Shown piece by piece: positions 7,477-13,431 of a stretch of 16,965 nt of DNA (positions are counted from its first letter, which is position 1; the number at the start of each line of letters is the position of its first letter). Source of the stretch: CAZXVU01 sp964644465 (lineage in GTDB: Bacteria; Chlamydiota; Chlamydiia; Chlamydiales; SM23-39). The notes under the pieces are model-generated. The model saw only the letters and a list, made by a program, of their open reading frames with translations. It was not told the origin of the DNA and ran no database searches. A program made the position numbers and the translations under genes. The stretch lies in NCBI GenBank assembly GCA_964644465.1, contig CAZXVU010000038.1, forward strand, positions 1 to 16,965, in the 5' to 3' direction.

Positions 7477-8074
7477 GGACTTGATGCTGCTTGATGAATT
7501 CAAGGACCGAGTTGGCTATTTGCTCATTGATTTTTTGATCTTCTCGCAGTGTATGTACAATCTCTGTGATCGTACAAATGGAATGGACGCGGAATCCCTT
7601 TTCTGCAAGGCGCTTAGCTCCGCCTTGTTCCCGGTCGACAAAGACGGCGATATCTTCTACGACGAGATTCTCTTGGAAGAGGGACGCGGCGGTTTCCAGA
7701 ACGCTTTGTCCAGAAGTGATCACGTCTTCAACAATCAAACACCGTTGGCTGGGATGATAAGTTCCTTCTATCTGTTTTCCTGTCCCATATTCTTTTTTTT
7801 CTTTCCGGCGCAAGATCATAGGGATGTTGTGATGGATAGAAATCACCGTAGCGAAGGGAAGGGCCGTGTAGGGCACGCCACAGATCAAATCAAAGGAGCG
7901 ATTTTTCACTTTTTCATAGAGCGCCTCGCCGATATCGCAAAGAAGCTTGGGATTTGAAATCGTTGCCCGCAAATCGATATAAATGGGCGATGTAATTCCA
8001 CTTTTTAGAGTAAAAGTTCCGAATTTAACGGCGCCGCTCTCAAAAAGCTTATGAATGATGGAGCGAATGTTCAT
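7469..8074 (-). CDS. pyrE: Orotate phosphoribosyltransferase, eukaryote-like
   Basis: It joins orotate to PRPP to make OMP. It has 201 residues. The PRPP-binding motif is CLIVEDVITSG (residues 112-122), the flexible catalytic loop is RRKEKKEYGTGK (89-100), and the N-terminal strand contains KFGTFTLKSG and SPIYIDLR (17-36). ICGVPYTALPFATV (64-77) and DREQGG (147-152) are strikingly close to the OPRT half of animal UMP synthase as I recall that sequence. The start lies 26 bp inside the end of pyrD, with only a weak GGA upstream, so translation is probably coupled. Its stop lies 8 bp inside pyrF. The gene order equals the domain order of eukaryotic UMP synthase. Confidence 0.95.
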   Translation of the reverse strand: MNIRSIIHKLFESGAVKFGTFTLKSGITSPIYIDLRATISNPKLLCDIGEALYEKVKNRSFDLICGVPYTALPFATVISIHHNIPMILRRKEKKEYGTGKQIEGTYHPSQRCLIVEDVITSGQSVLETAASLFQENLVVEDIAVFVDREQGGAKRLAEKGFRVHSICTITEIVHTLREDQKINEQIANSVLEFIKQHQVHV

Positions 8075-9137
8075 GTTTTTTTTCCATTTGATGATAGCGG
8101 AGAGCGAGATAAGGGTCCCACATCATGCCGGTTGCGCTCATGGCGATTTGGGCGCCATGATCGAGAAATTCTGTAAAATGCTCTGGCCGCATGATGCCTC
8201 CGCATCCTAGAAGGACAAGGCCGAGCTTCTCTTTGTGGATGATCTCCGATGCTTTATGAATGAAATGGAGCGCTTGGGGTCGGATCGCGCCTCCGCATAC
8301 GCCGGCCGTTTTCCGATTTTCTCCGAGAGCTGGCTTCCCCTGTTTATCGAGAACTTCCATGCTGAGAGTGTTGATTCCGCAGACGCCTCTAGCGCCTCCT
8401 TTGGCTGACGCTTGCAATACTTCTTTCATCAGCTGTTCATTGGGGAAGACGCCCATTTTAAGGAGAAGAGGTATGGGTTTGATGGCATGGGAGATTTTTT
8501 GCGCGAATTCGAAAACTGTGTCGGGGCTCATGTAGAGGATCCCTTCCGCTTTATCGACATTGGGACAGGAGAAATTCGCCTCGATGATTTTAGCTCCGGC
8601 TTCTTTAGCGAGAATTGCAGCTCGGACGAAATCGTCGCCAAAACTGATCCCTTGATTTGGAGTTCCATAGATGGAGACGATCATCACTTGTCCTTTGCCG
8701 AGAGACGCATTGGCGCGGGCGATGTCTTCTAGCAGAAAGTCGGGGGATTTCGAGGGATTGCCAAACGAATTGGTGATGGAGAGGTCGGAGAAGTTTTCTG
8801 TGAATTCGTCGAGGGCGATTGCGCGGTGGGGGCCTACAGGTTTTACGTAAACGACATTGGGCAGAGCATGGCTGGGATGGGCGTAGCTGCGGATTGTTTT
8901 GTAAGCGGGGATGTCGAAACCGAGTTTGCCAGCGAGGGCGATCCAACGGGAATTCAATAATGGGCCCGAAGGGACGCCGATGGGAGAGTTCACTTTATAG
9001 CCCAAAAAATCAAAGGGCTTTGGTTCGGGGCGTTTGGGGATTTTTCCCTGGAAAAAAGGACCCTCAGTAGCATTCTCCGTCCAAGTTTTATGGATGTCGT
9101 AAATCGGAGGATGCTCTGGATACCACTCATCAATCAT
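8049..9137 (-). CDS. pyrD: Dihydroorotate dehydrogenase, soluble class 1-like
   Basis: It oxidises dihydroorotate to orotate using FMN. It has 362 residues, longer than class 1 enzymes (about 310), with an N-terminal extension of roughly 45 residues. NSFGNP (123-128) fits the substrate loop. NFSCPNV (188-194) places a Cys at position 191 where class 1 enzymes carry their catalytic base; class 2 membrane enzymes have Ser. LLGCGGI (309-315) with the following Gly-rich turn fits FMN phosphate binding. No N-terminal membrane helix is seen, so quinone coupling as in class 2 is unlikely, and no pyrK-like electron-transfer subunit is in the window, so the electron acceptor is unknown. The ATG overlaps the pyrC stop as ATGA; the end overlaps pyrE. 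Confidence 0.9.
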   Translation of the reverse strand: MIDEWYPEHPPIYDIHKTWTENATEGPFFQGKIPKRPEPKPFDFLGYKVNSPIGVPSGPLLNSRWIALAGKLGFDIPAYKTIRSYAHPSHALPNVVYVKPVGPHRAIALDEFTENFSDLSITNSFGNPSKSPDFLLEDIARANASLGKGQVMIVSIYGTPNQGISFGDDFVRAAILAKEAGAKIIEANFSCPNVDKAEGILYMSPDTVFEFAQKISHAIKPIPLLLKMGVFPNEQLMKEVLQASAKGGARGVCGINTLSMEVLDKQGKPALGENRKTAGVCGGAIRPQALHFIHKASEIIHKEKLGLVLLGCGGIMRPEHFTEFLDHGAQIAMSATGMMWDPYLALRYHQMEKKHEHSLHHS

Positions 9138-10357
9138 AATTTTTCCAAATCAAAGACATGGCCTTTGAGAATTGTATAGCGCGGCCATCCTTTGAGTTTG
9201 CGCCCTGCGTAAGGAGACCACTGTACTTTTGTTTTCAAATGCTTGTCATCCACAGTGCGCATTTTTTCCATATCTACTAAGACGACATCATCGATCAATG
9301 GAAGATTGAATATCTCGCGGGGACGGGTGTGGGTTAGGGAGATGATTTCTTCTAAAGAGATCTTGTTTTCATGAAAAGCGTTGAGAAGGAGAGCAAAATA
9401 GAGCTCGATCGAGGGCAATCCTGATGGAGCTGTGCCATAAGGCTGTTTTTTTTCTTCAAGAGTATGAGGAGCGTGATCGGTTCCGATCGTATCGATCGTC
9501 TCATCGTGGATTGCCTCCCAGAGAGCCTCGTTGTCTTTTTCTGAGCGGAGCGGCGGATTGACCAGCGCGCGGGTTCCTAGAGTTTTATAAGCGCTGCTAT
9601 TTAAAAAGAGGTGATGGGGGGTTGCTTCTGCATAGACGCGGATGTTATTTTTTTTGGCTTCGCGGATCAATTGGAGCTCTTCGCGGGTGCTGACGTGGGC
9701 GATGTAGAGGCGCGTTCCATATTTCTGGGCCAATTCAATGGCTTGATCTACAGCGCGGACGGCCACTTGAGCATTGCGTACTATAGAATGGGTCTCTGGA
9801 CCTGTTTTCCCTGTATATTGAAGAGTATTTGTCTGGATGAGCTCTTCATCTTCAGCATGGACTGTGACTAAGACATTATTTTCTGCAGCAATGCGGAAGG
9901 CATTCTCCAAAGCGGGGGCGCTATTCATCAAAAGATCGCCCGTCGAAGAGCCCATATAGATTTTCAGCCCGATGATCTTCTCTTTTACTTTGGGGATTTC
10001 ATTTAAGTGGTTTTGATCTGCGCCCAGATAAAGATAATAGCGAAGAGGGATCTTAGCTTTGCGAAGCTGCTCTTCGATCAAGTGGATTTTTTCGGTCAAT
10101 CTTTGGGCAGTGATGCAAGATGGCTTGTTGTTGGGCATATCGAAAACGGTTGTTACGCCGCCTGCAATGGCTGCGCGCGCGGCCGTCTCCCAGGTTTCTT
10201 TATGCTCTGCGCCGGGCACACGGAAATGGACATGCGGGTCGATGAGTGCCGGAAAAAGCATGAGGTGCTCTGCTTCGATGACTTGATGTTCGGAGCTTTG
10301 GATGAAGTGATCTATCCTGTGGCCATTAGTCGTTTGGACTTTGCGGATTTCAATCAT
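9134..10357 (-). CDS. pyrC: Dihydroorotase
   Basis: It cyclises carbamoyl aspartate to dihydroorotate. The frame is open to 10558, but the part beyond 10357 translates the palindromic element, so I place the start at the ATG 10355-10357 (407 residues). No Shine-Dalgarno motif is visible there. The amidohydrolase metal site looks complete: DPHVHFR (His42, His44), GLKIY (Lys132, the carboxylated-lysine position), His167 in VTVHAED, His221 in IAHVST and Asp294 in GTDHAPH. MPNNKP (75-80) and GTAPSGLPSIE (308-318) fit active dihydroorotases rather than inactive PyrC' homologues. The TGA overlaps the pyrD ATG. A candidate internal -10 (TATAAA) lies 26-31 nt upstream. Confidence 0.92.
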   Translation of the reverse strand: MIEIRKVQTTNGHRIDHFIQSSEHQVIEAEHLMLFPALIDPHVHFRVPGAEHKETWETAARAAIAGGVTTVFDMPNNKPSCITAQRLTEKIHLIEEQLRKAKIPLRYYLYLGADQNHLNEIPKVKEKIIGLKIYMGSSTGDLLMNSAPALENAFRIAAENNVLVTVHAEDEELIQTNTLQYTGKTGPETHSIVRNAQVAVRAVDQAIELAQKYGTRLYIAHVSTREELQLIREAKKNNIRVYAEATPHHLFLNSSAYKTLGTRALVNPPLRSEKDNEALWEAIHDETIDTIGTDHAPHTLEEKKQPYGTAPSGLPSIELYFALLLNAFHENKISLEEIISLTHTRPREIFNLPLIDDVVLVDMEKMRTVDDKHLKTKVQWSPYAGRKLKGWPRYTILKGHVFDLEKL

Positions 10358-10382
10358 AAAGGGATCAGAAGAGTTTTTTTCT

Positions 10383-10388
10383 TTTATA
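10383..10388 (-). promoter_or_regulatory. Candidate -10 box upstream of pyrC
   Basis: The minus strand reads TATAAA, 5 of 6 to consensus, about 26 nt before the pyrC ATG. No convincing -35 lies 16-18 nt upstream. If active, it would let pyrCDEF be transcribed independently of pyrBI and of the structured element between them. Confidence 0.25.
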
Positions 10389-10442
10389 CATGGAATGACA
10401 GAAAAAATCCTAGGACATCCAATTAATGCAGGACAAAAATAA

Positions 10443-10533
10443 CAGGATACGCCTCGCCTTGCGAGGCTGGCAGGATAACCCCTCGCATGCGAGGGGGCAG
10501 GATACGCCCGCCTGATGGGCGGGCTGCAGGATA
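10443..10533 (+). repeat. Left array of four CAGGATA boxes separated by three perfect hairpins
   Basis: The hairpins are 10451-10467 (7-bp stem GCCTCGC, loop CTT), 10479-10496 (18-bp perfect palindrome CCCCTCGCATGCGAGGGG) and 10506-10524 (7-bp stem GCCCGCC, loop TGATG). Stem sequences differ while pairing stays perfect, and two of the three share a CTCGC/GCGAG core. Confidence 0.85.
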
Positions 10534-10543
10534 GTAGGAGAAA

Positions 10544-10616
10544 GGCCACCGGGCGCAAGCGGAGCTTGCAGCTGCGCCTTCGGCGCAGTGCCGACCTTTG
10601 GTCGGGCCCGGTGGCC
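10544..10616. repeat. 73-nt perfect cloverleaf-like palindrome
   Basis: An 11-bp stem (10544-10554 with 10606-10616; GGCCACCGGGC) encloses three perfect hairpins. These are 10555-10569 (6 bp, loop GGA), 10572-10588 (7 bp, loop TTC) and 10591-10605 (6 bp, loop TTT). Only two 2-nt linkers (AG, TG) are unpaired outside the loops. Either strand, as RNA or as extruded DNA, could form a four-way junction. It is not a tRNA: stem lengths, 3-nt loops and the absence of a T-loop sequence rule that out. Confidence 0.85.
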
Positions 10617-10629
10617 TCTTGTTAATTTT

Positions 10630-10758
10630 TATCCTGCAGCGAGCTTTGCGAGCGTATCGTGCCCCCGCACTTGTGCGGGGATCCTGCCGGCTCGCGTATG
10701 CGAGCCGTATCCTGTTATTTCTCAATTGATAAACAAGTGCGGGGATCCTGTTATTTTT
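10630..10758 (-). repeat. Right array of inverted CAGGATA boxes with hairpins
   Basis: Read on the minus strand this mirrors the left array. Perfect hairpins lie at 10663-10680 (8-bp stem CCCCGCAC, loop TT) and 10688-10707 (8-bp stem CGGCTCGC, loop GTAT). The first interval (10637-10654) has lost pairing and holds a direct repeat of GCGAGC instead. GTGCGGGGATCCTG occurs twice exactly (10673-10686, 10737-10750). CCCCGCACTTG (10663-10673) can also pair over 11 bp with 10734-10744, giving an alternative fold. Confidence 0.8.
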
Positions 10759-11218
10759 AAACTTTTTCGCGCATTTCGTCGCGGCTGAAGAGTTTTTCAC
10801 AATACTTGCAGCGGAGAATGATGTGGCTGTTGTTCTCTTCAACGATGAAAAGCGTTGGGACGTGTTCTGCATTTGTAATACAGCGAAGATTGGGACAGCC
10901 GAGGACTGCTGCGATCGTTTCAGGCAATTGGACTTGGAATTTTTTTGCCACTTTGTAGTTTTCAATCACATTCACCGTTGCAAGAGGCGCGAAAATGGCG
11001 ATTTGTGCGGCTTGGGCTTCTGTGAGAGTGTAGTTTTCCACTTTGATGATATCTTTGAGCCCCGTCGATTGGCTTTTGAGATTGAGGCCGATGGTGACAC
11101 GTTTTTCTTCCGCGGCAAAACGCATGAGGCGGACGATTTTGAGCGCCTGGCCTGCGCGGATATGATCGATCACAATGCCTTCTTTAATGGCAGAAACAGA
11201 GAGTGTTTTTTCCTTCAT
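10757..11218 (-). CDS. pyrI: Aspartate carbamoyltransferase regulatory chain
   Basis: It is the zinc-containing regulatory subunit that makes ATCase respond to nucleotide effectors. It has 153 residues, the family's normal length. The N-terminal effector-binding domain contains IKEGIVIDHI near residues 11-20 and LMRFAAEEKRVTIGLNL. The C-terminal zinc domain has four Cys at 108, 113, 137 and 140 (CPNLRC and CKYC), the classical pattern. The ATG overlaps the pyrB TGA as ATGA, so the two chains are made together. Its TAA (10757-10759) is partly inside the right end of the palindromic element, suggesting the element inserted exactly at the end of the gene. PyrI implies an E. coli-type allosteric holoenzyme. 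Confidence 0.95.
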   Translation of the reverse strand: MKEKTLSVSAIKEGIVIDHIRAGQALKIVRLMRFAAEEKRVTIGLNLKSQSTGLKDIIKVENYTLTEAQAAQIAIFAPLATVNVIENYKVAKKFQVQLPETIAAVLGCPNLRCITNAEHVPTLFIVEENNSHIILRCKYCEKLFSRDEMREKV

Positions 11219-12168
11219 GCGATTTTTCCTAATAGTAGGGCTAAGAGGGCCATTCTGACTGGAACGCCATTGGCCGCTTGCTCAAAGTAGGCTGCATAAG
11301 GCGTTGCATCGATCGATTCTTCAATTTCATCGACGCGGGGAAGGGGATGGAGGATCTTGAGATTGCTTTTTGCTTTTTCAAGATGTTTTTTCTTCAATAA
11401 GCAAGAATTGATAAAACCTTCTGCTTGCACTTCAGAGAATCGTTCTTTTTGGATGCGCGTCATATAAAGGATGTCGATTTTTGGAATGATCTCTTCGATG
11501 GATGCGTGGAAAGAGAATTTGACCCCTTTCTTCTTGAGTTCTTGAGAAATCGATTCGGGAAGAGGAAGGATCTCCGGAGCGACGAAATAGAGGCGTACAG
11601 GATAATGGGCCAATGCAAGGCTGAGAGAATGAACAGTGCGGCCGAATTTGAGATCGCCGACAAGGGCGATGCTCAAGTCTTCGATTTTGCCTTTCAGAGA
11701 GCGGATTGTGAAGAGGTCGAGGAGGGTTTGGGAGGGGTGCTGGTTGGCGCCATCACCGGCATTGATGACCGGTTTGTCTGTCGCTTCAGCCGCTAAACGG
11801 GCGGAACCTTCTTGGGGATGGCGGATGACGAGGATATCTGCATAATTCCCAATGACTTTGATGCTGTCGTAGAGCGATTCCCCTTTTTTACTAGACGTGG
11901 AACCCGCTTCGGAAAAACCGATGACCGATCCCCCGAGGCGGAGCATGGCTGTCTCAAAAGAAAATCGGGTGCGGGTGGAAGCTTCGAAAAAGCAATTGGC
12001 GAGGATCGATCCTTTTAAGAGTTCGGGCCGGCCTTTTTTCTGGAGGCTTTCAGCTGTAGATAGGACCAGCTCAATTTCTTGCTTAGATAGGTCTGTAATC
12101 GAAACAAGGTCGCGTCCAGCGAGAGTATTTTTCATCATGAGCTTTGGTTCGACAATAACAGATGCCAT
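11215..12168 (-). CDS. pyrB: Aspartate carbamoyltransferase catalytic chain
   Basis: It transfers the carbamoyl group from carbamoyl phosphate to aspartate, the committed pyrimidine step. It has 317 residues. All active-site motifs are present: FFEASTRTRFSFE (60-72; Ser-Thr-Arg-Thr carbamoyl-phosphate loop), SSKKGES (92-98; catalytic Lys loop), RHPQEGSARLA (116-126), NAGDGANQHPSQTLLD (136-151) and HPLPRVDEI (274-282). The start at 12166-12168 has GGGAG about 12 nt upstream. Met11 or Met12 (ATG 12136-12138 or 12133-12135) would match the usual family start better and cannot be excluded. It is the first gene of the pyrBI-CDEF operon and is divergent from the heme-oxygenase-like gene, with 59 bp between the starts. 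Confidence 0.95.
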   Translation of the reverse strand: MASVIVEPKLMMKNTLAGRDLVSITDLSKQEIELVLSTAESLQKKGRPELLKGSILANCFFEASTRTRFSFETAMLRLGGSVIGFSEAGSTSSKKGESLYDSIKVIGNYADILVIRHPQEGSARLAAEATDKPVINAGDGANQHPSQTLLDLFTIRSLKGKIEDLSIALVGDLKFGRTVHSLSLALAHYPVRLYFVAPEILPLPESISQELKKKGVKFSFHASIEEIIPKIDILYMTRIQKERFSEVQAEGFINSCLLKKKHLEKAKSNLKILHPLPRVDEIEESIDATPYAAYFEQAANGVPVRMALLALLLGKIA

Positions 12169-12227
12169 AAATTTCTTTGGCTCCCTTTTTCAGAATTATG
12201 ATAGGATCTTTCGCTTTTTGAGGTTTT
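12169..12227. promoter_or_regulatory. Divergent intergenic region with overlapping -10-like boxes
   Basis: Bases 12197-12202 read TATGAT on the plus strand, and on the minus strand the same and adjacent bases read TATCAT and CATAAT (each 5 of 6). The pyr operon and the gene at 12228 could therefore use overlapping promoters. No convincing -35 box is seen for either, so this is weak. No PyrR-type or attenuator leader fits in such a short space. Confidence 0.3.
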
Positions 12228-12938
12228 ATGAGTTTGAGAGTAGGTCACTTGCAACACGGCGTGAATACAGATAGCAGCCCACAACAGGCCCCTAGAAAAA
12301 GTCTGGGTCTTTGGAATCTCCTTTTTTCTTTTAAGGATCATCAAAGGATCGTTCAAATTCAAATGCCTACAGTTGAAAAAAGAAAAGAAACGACCATGTA
12401 TCTCAAGGGCTTGCTTCATGATATTCGACTTCTGGAAGGCCATCTTAAAAGGCATCAACTCCATTTTGATACCCTTTCCATTCTTTTTCGGGAAGAGGCA
12501 ATCAAATTAGATATCAAGGCAATCAACGATGAAGAAGAAATGTCTGAACTTGTTGAGACGTACGATCATGAAGGACATTTCGAATCGATAGCCGGAAAGC
12601 CGCATCTCCTTCTAGCCCATCTTTGTTTGCATTACGTAGGCTTTCTCTCCGGAGGACAGGCATTGTCTCCGAAATACAGCAAGAATTTTGGAGAAGATGC
12701 AGTCCATCTTTATGATTTTAAGGATGAAGAGCCTAGAAGTTTGATGAATCGTTTGATAGTCGAAGTTGAAGAGTATCTGCAAGGATTGCTCCCTGAAGAG
12801 TTCCAAGCGTTTAAAAAGGAAGTGCAATTGGGATGGACGTTTACTTTCGATCTTTTTAACGCAAATGTCAGAAAAGCAAAATGTTGCTGTTCAAGCATTC
12901 AACGAATCTGGGCTTTATTGTTCCGAATACATGTTTAA
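12228..12938 (+). CDS. Heme oxygenase-like protein with altered distal motif
   Basis: It encodes 236 residues, with GAGG 4 nt before the ATG. The strongest evidence is the stretch LLLAHLCLHYVGFLSGGQ (residues 127-144), which matches the distal-helix signature of biliverdin-forming heme oxygenases (AHxYxRYLGDLSGGQ). The later GWTFTFDLFNAN fits the family's C-terminal helix. The distal Asp (Asp140 in human HO-1) is Phe139 here, and the proximal His is uncertain; His38 is the best-placed candidate. The usual protein folds heme between these helices and opens it to biliverdin, CO and iron. With the Asp lost this one may bind heme, act as a peroxidase, or have another role. It ends in a cluster KAKCCCSS and a hydrophobic tail. 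A related diiron fold (chlamydial CADD) is less likely given the LSGGQ motif. Confidence 0.62.
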   Translation: MSLRVGHLQHGVNTDSSPQQAPRKSLGLWNLLFSFKDHQRIVQIQMPTVEKRKETTMYLKGLLHDIRLLEGHLKRHQLHFDTLSILFREEAIKLDIKAINDEEEMSELVETYDHEGHFESIAGKPHLLLAHLCLHYVGFLSGGQALSPKYSKNFGEDAVHLYDFKDEEPRSLMNRLIVEVEEYLQGLLPEEFQAFKKEVQLGWTFTFDLFNANVRKAKCCCSSIQRIWALLFRIHV

Positions 12939-13068
12939 TTCATTTCTCAGTTTTAGTTGTTTATAATTAATAATATTAAATAATTGAAAATTAATTTTTT
13001 ACAATTAAAAATATAATCGTGGCCGGCTTTGATAATGAGCGGCTGGTTTTTTAAAAAAAGAGGTGGCT
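12939..13068 (+). promoter_or_regulatory. AT-rich intergenic region with consensus -10, dyads and a T-tailed hairpin
   Basis: 12961-13017 is almost pure A+T and holds perfect dyads TTAATA-A-TATTAA (12967-12979) and AAAATTAATTTT (12987-12998). A consensus TATAAT lies at 13012-13017 without a good -35 at standard spacing. GCC-G-GCT (13022-13028) can pair with AGCGGC (13038-13043), leaving one bulged G, and is followed by TGG and six T (13047-13052). The hairpin could end the upstream gene's transcript or act in the csbD-like leader. AGAGG at 13059-13063 is the ribosome-binding site. Confidence 0.45.
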
Positions 13069-13431
13069 ATGAATCGAGAGCAATTCAAGGGTAAGTGGAA
13101 AGAGATTCAGGGAAAACTGAAAGATAAATGGGGAAGAATAACAAATGATGAACTTCTTCAAATCCATGGAGAATATGACAAGCTTGTCGGTGTATTGCAA
13201 AAAAAATACGGCTACATGAAAGAGCGCGCGGAAGAAGAAATCCATAATTGGAAGTGGGATGAAAAACAAGAGATTCACCGTCATAAAGGAAGACATAACA
13301 TAGAAGAAGGGATGGATCGGGACGAAGATCGGATGATGGACGAAGGGAGAGCATGGGGCCGGGATCGCAATGAAGGACAAACTCGCGGAATGAAAGACGA
13401 TTGGAAAGATAAAAAGCGTAAAGCTGGCTAA
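13069..13431 (+). CDS. CsbD-like stress protein with charged C-terminal tail
   Basis: From the ATG at 13069 it has 120 residues; AGAGG lies 5 nt upstream, so the in-frame GTG at 13063, which overlaps that site, is not the start. Residues 1-60 match the CsbD family pattern: MNREQFKGKWKEIQGKLKDKWG, written here as the Met-Asn-x-Glu-Gln-Phe-x-Gly-x-Trp opening, then ITNDELLQIHGEYDKLVG and a LQKKYGY turn. CsbD proteins are small, general-stress-induced and of unknown biochemical role. The second half (61-120) is an unusual extension, extremely charged (His, Arg, Asp, Glu, Lys) with several Trp and Gly and no hydrophobic core, probably disordered. It ends convergently with the GT9 gene, sharing 4 bp (CTAA). 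Confidence 0.8.
   Translation: MNREQFKGKWKEIQGKLKDKWGRITNDELLQIHGEYDKLVGVLQKKYGYMKERAEEEIHNWKWDEKQEIHRHKGRHNIEEGMDRDEDRMMDEGRAWGRDRNEGQTRGMKDDWKDKKRKAG

Larger units (their letters stand above)
10435..10758. mobile_element. Composite palindromic element with 14-bp terminal inverted repeats
   Basis: The ends are AAAAATAACAGGAT (10435-10448) and its exact reverse complement (10745-10758). Inside, CAGGATA occurs at 10443, 10471, 10498 and 10527 (27-29 bp apart). Its complement TATCCTG occurs at 10630 and 10708, with one-base variants at 10655, 10680 and 10744. Most intervals hold a different perfect hairpin, and the centre holds a cloverleaf. The element is GC-rich against its neighbours and fills the whole space between pyrI and pyrC, its right end covering the pyrI stop codon. 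No transposase is encoded. It has the look of a non-autonomous MITE- or REP/BIME-like element. Whether it has other copies cannot be seen here. A regulatory RNA role in the pyr transcript is an alternative. No target-site duplication is evident. Confidence 0.75.

Noticed and set aside
10358..10558. N-terminal extension of pyrC to 10558
   Set aside because: It translates the palindromic element and the intergenic bases; dihydroorotase homology begins only after the ATG at 10357.
10544..10616. tRNA gene (73 nt, cloverleaf)
   Set aside because: The outer stem is 11 bp, all loops are 3 nt, and there is no anticodon loop or T-loop sequence.
10443..10714. CRISPR-like array (7-mer boxes at 27-29 bp)
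   Set aside because: The repeated unit is only 7 bp, the intervals are self-complementary hairpins and the right half is inverted; no cas genes are nearby.
10423..10965. Minus-strand open frame of 180 codons across the palindromic element
   Set aside because: It overlaps pyrI in another frame, and its other half is a translation of the hairpin array with no protein-like composition.
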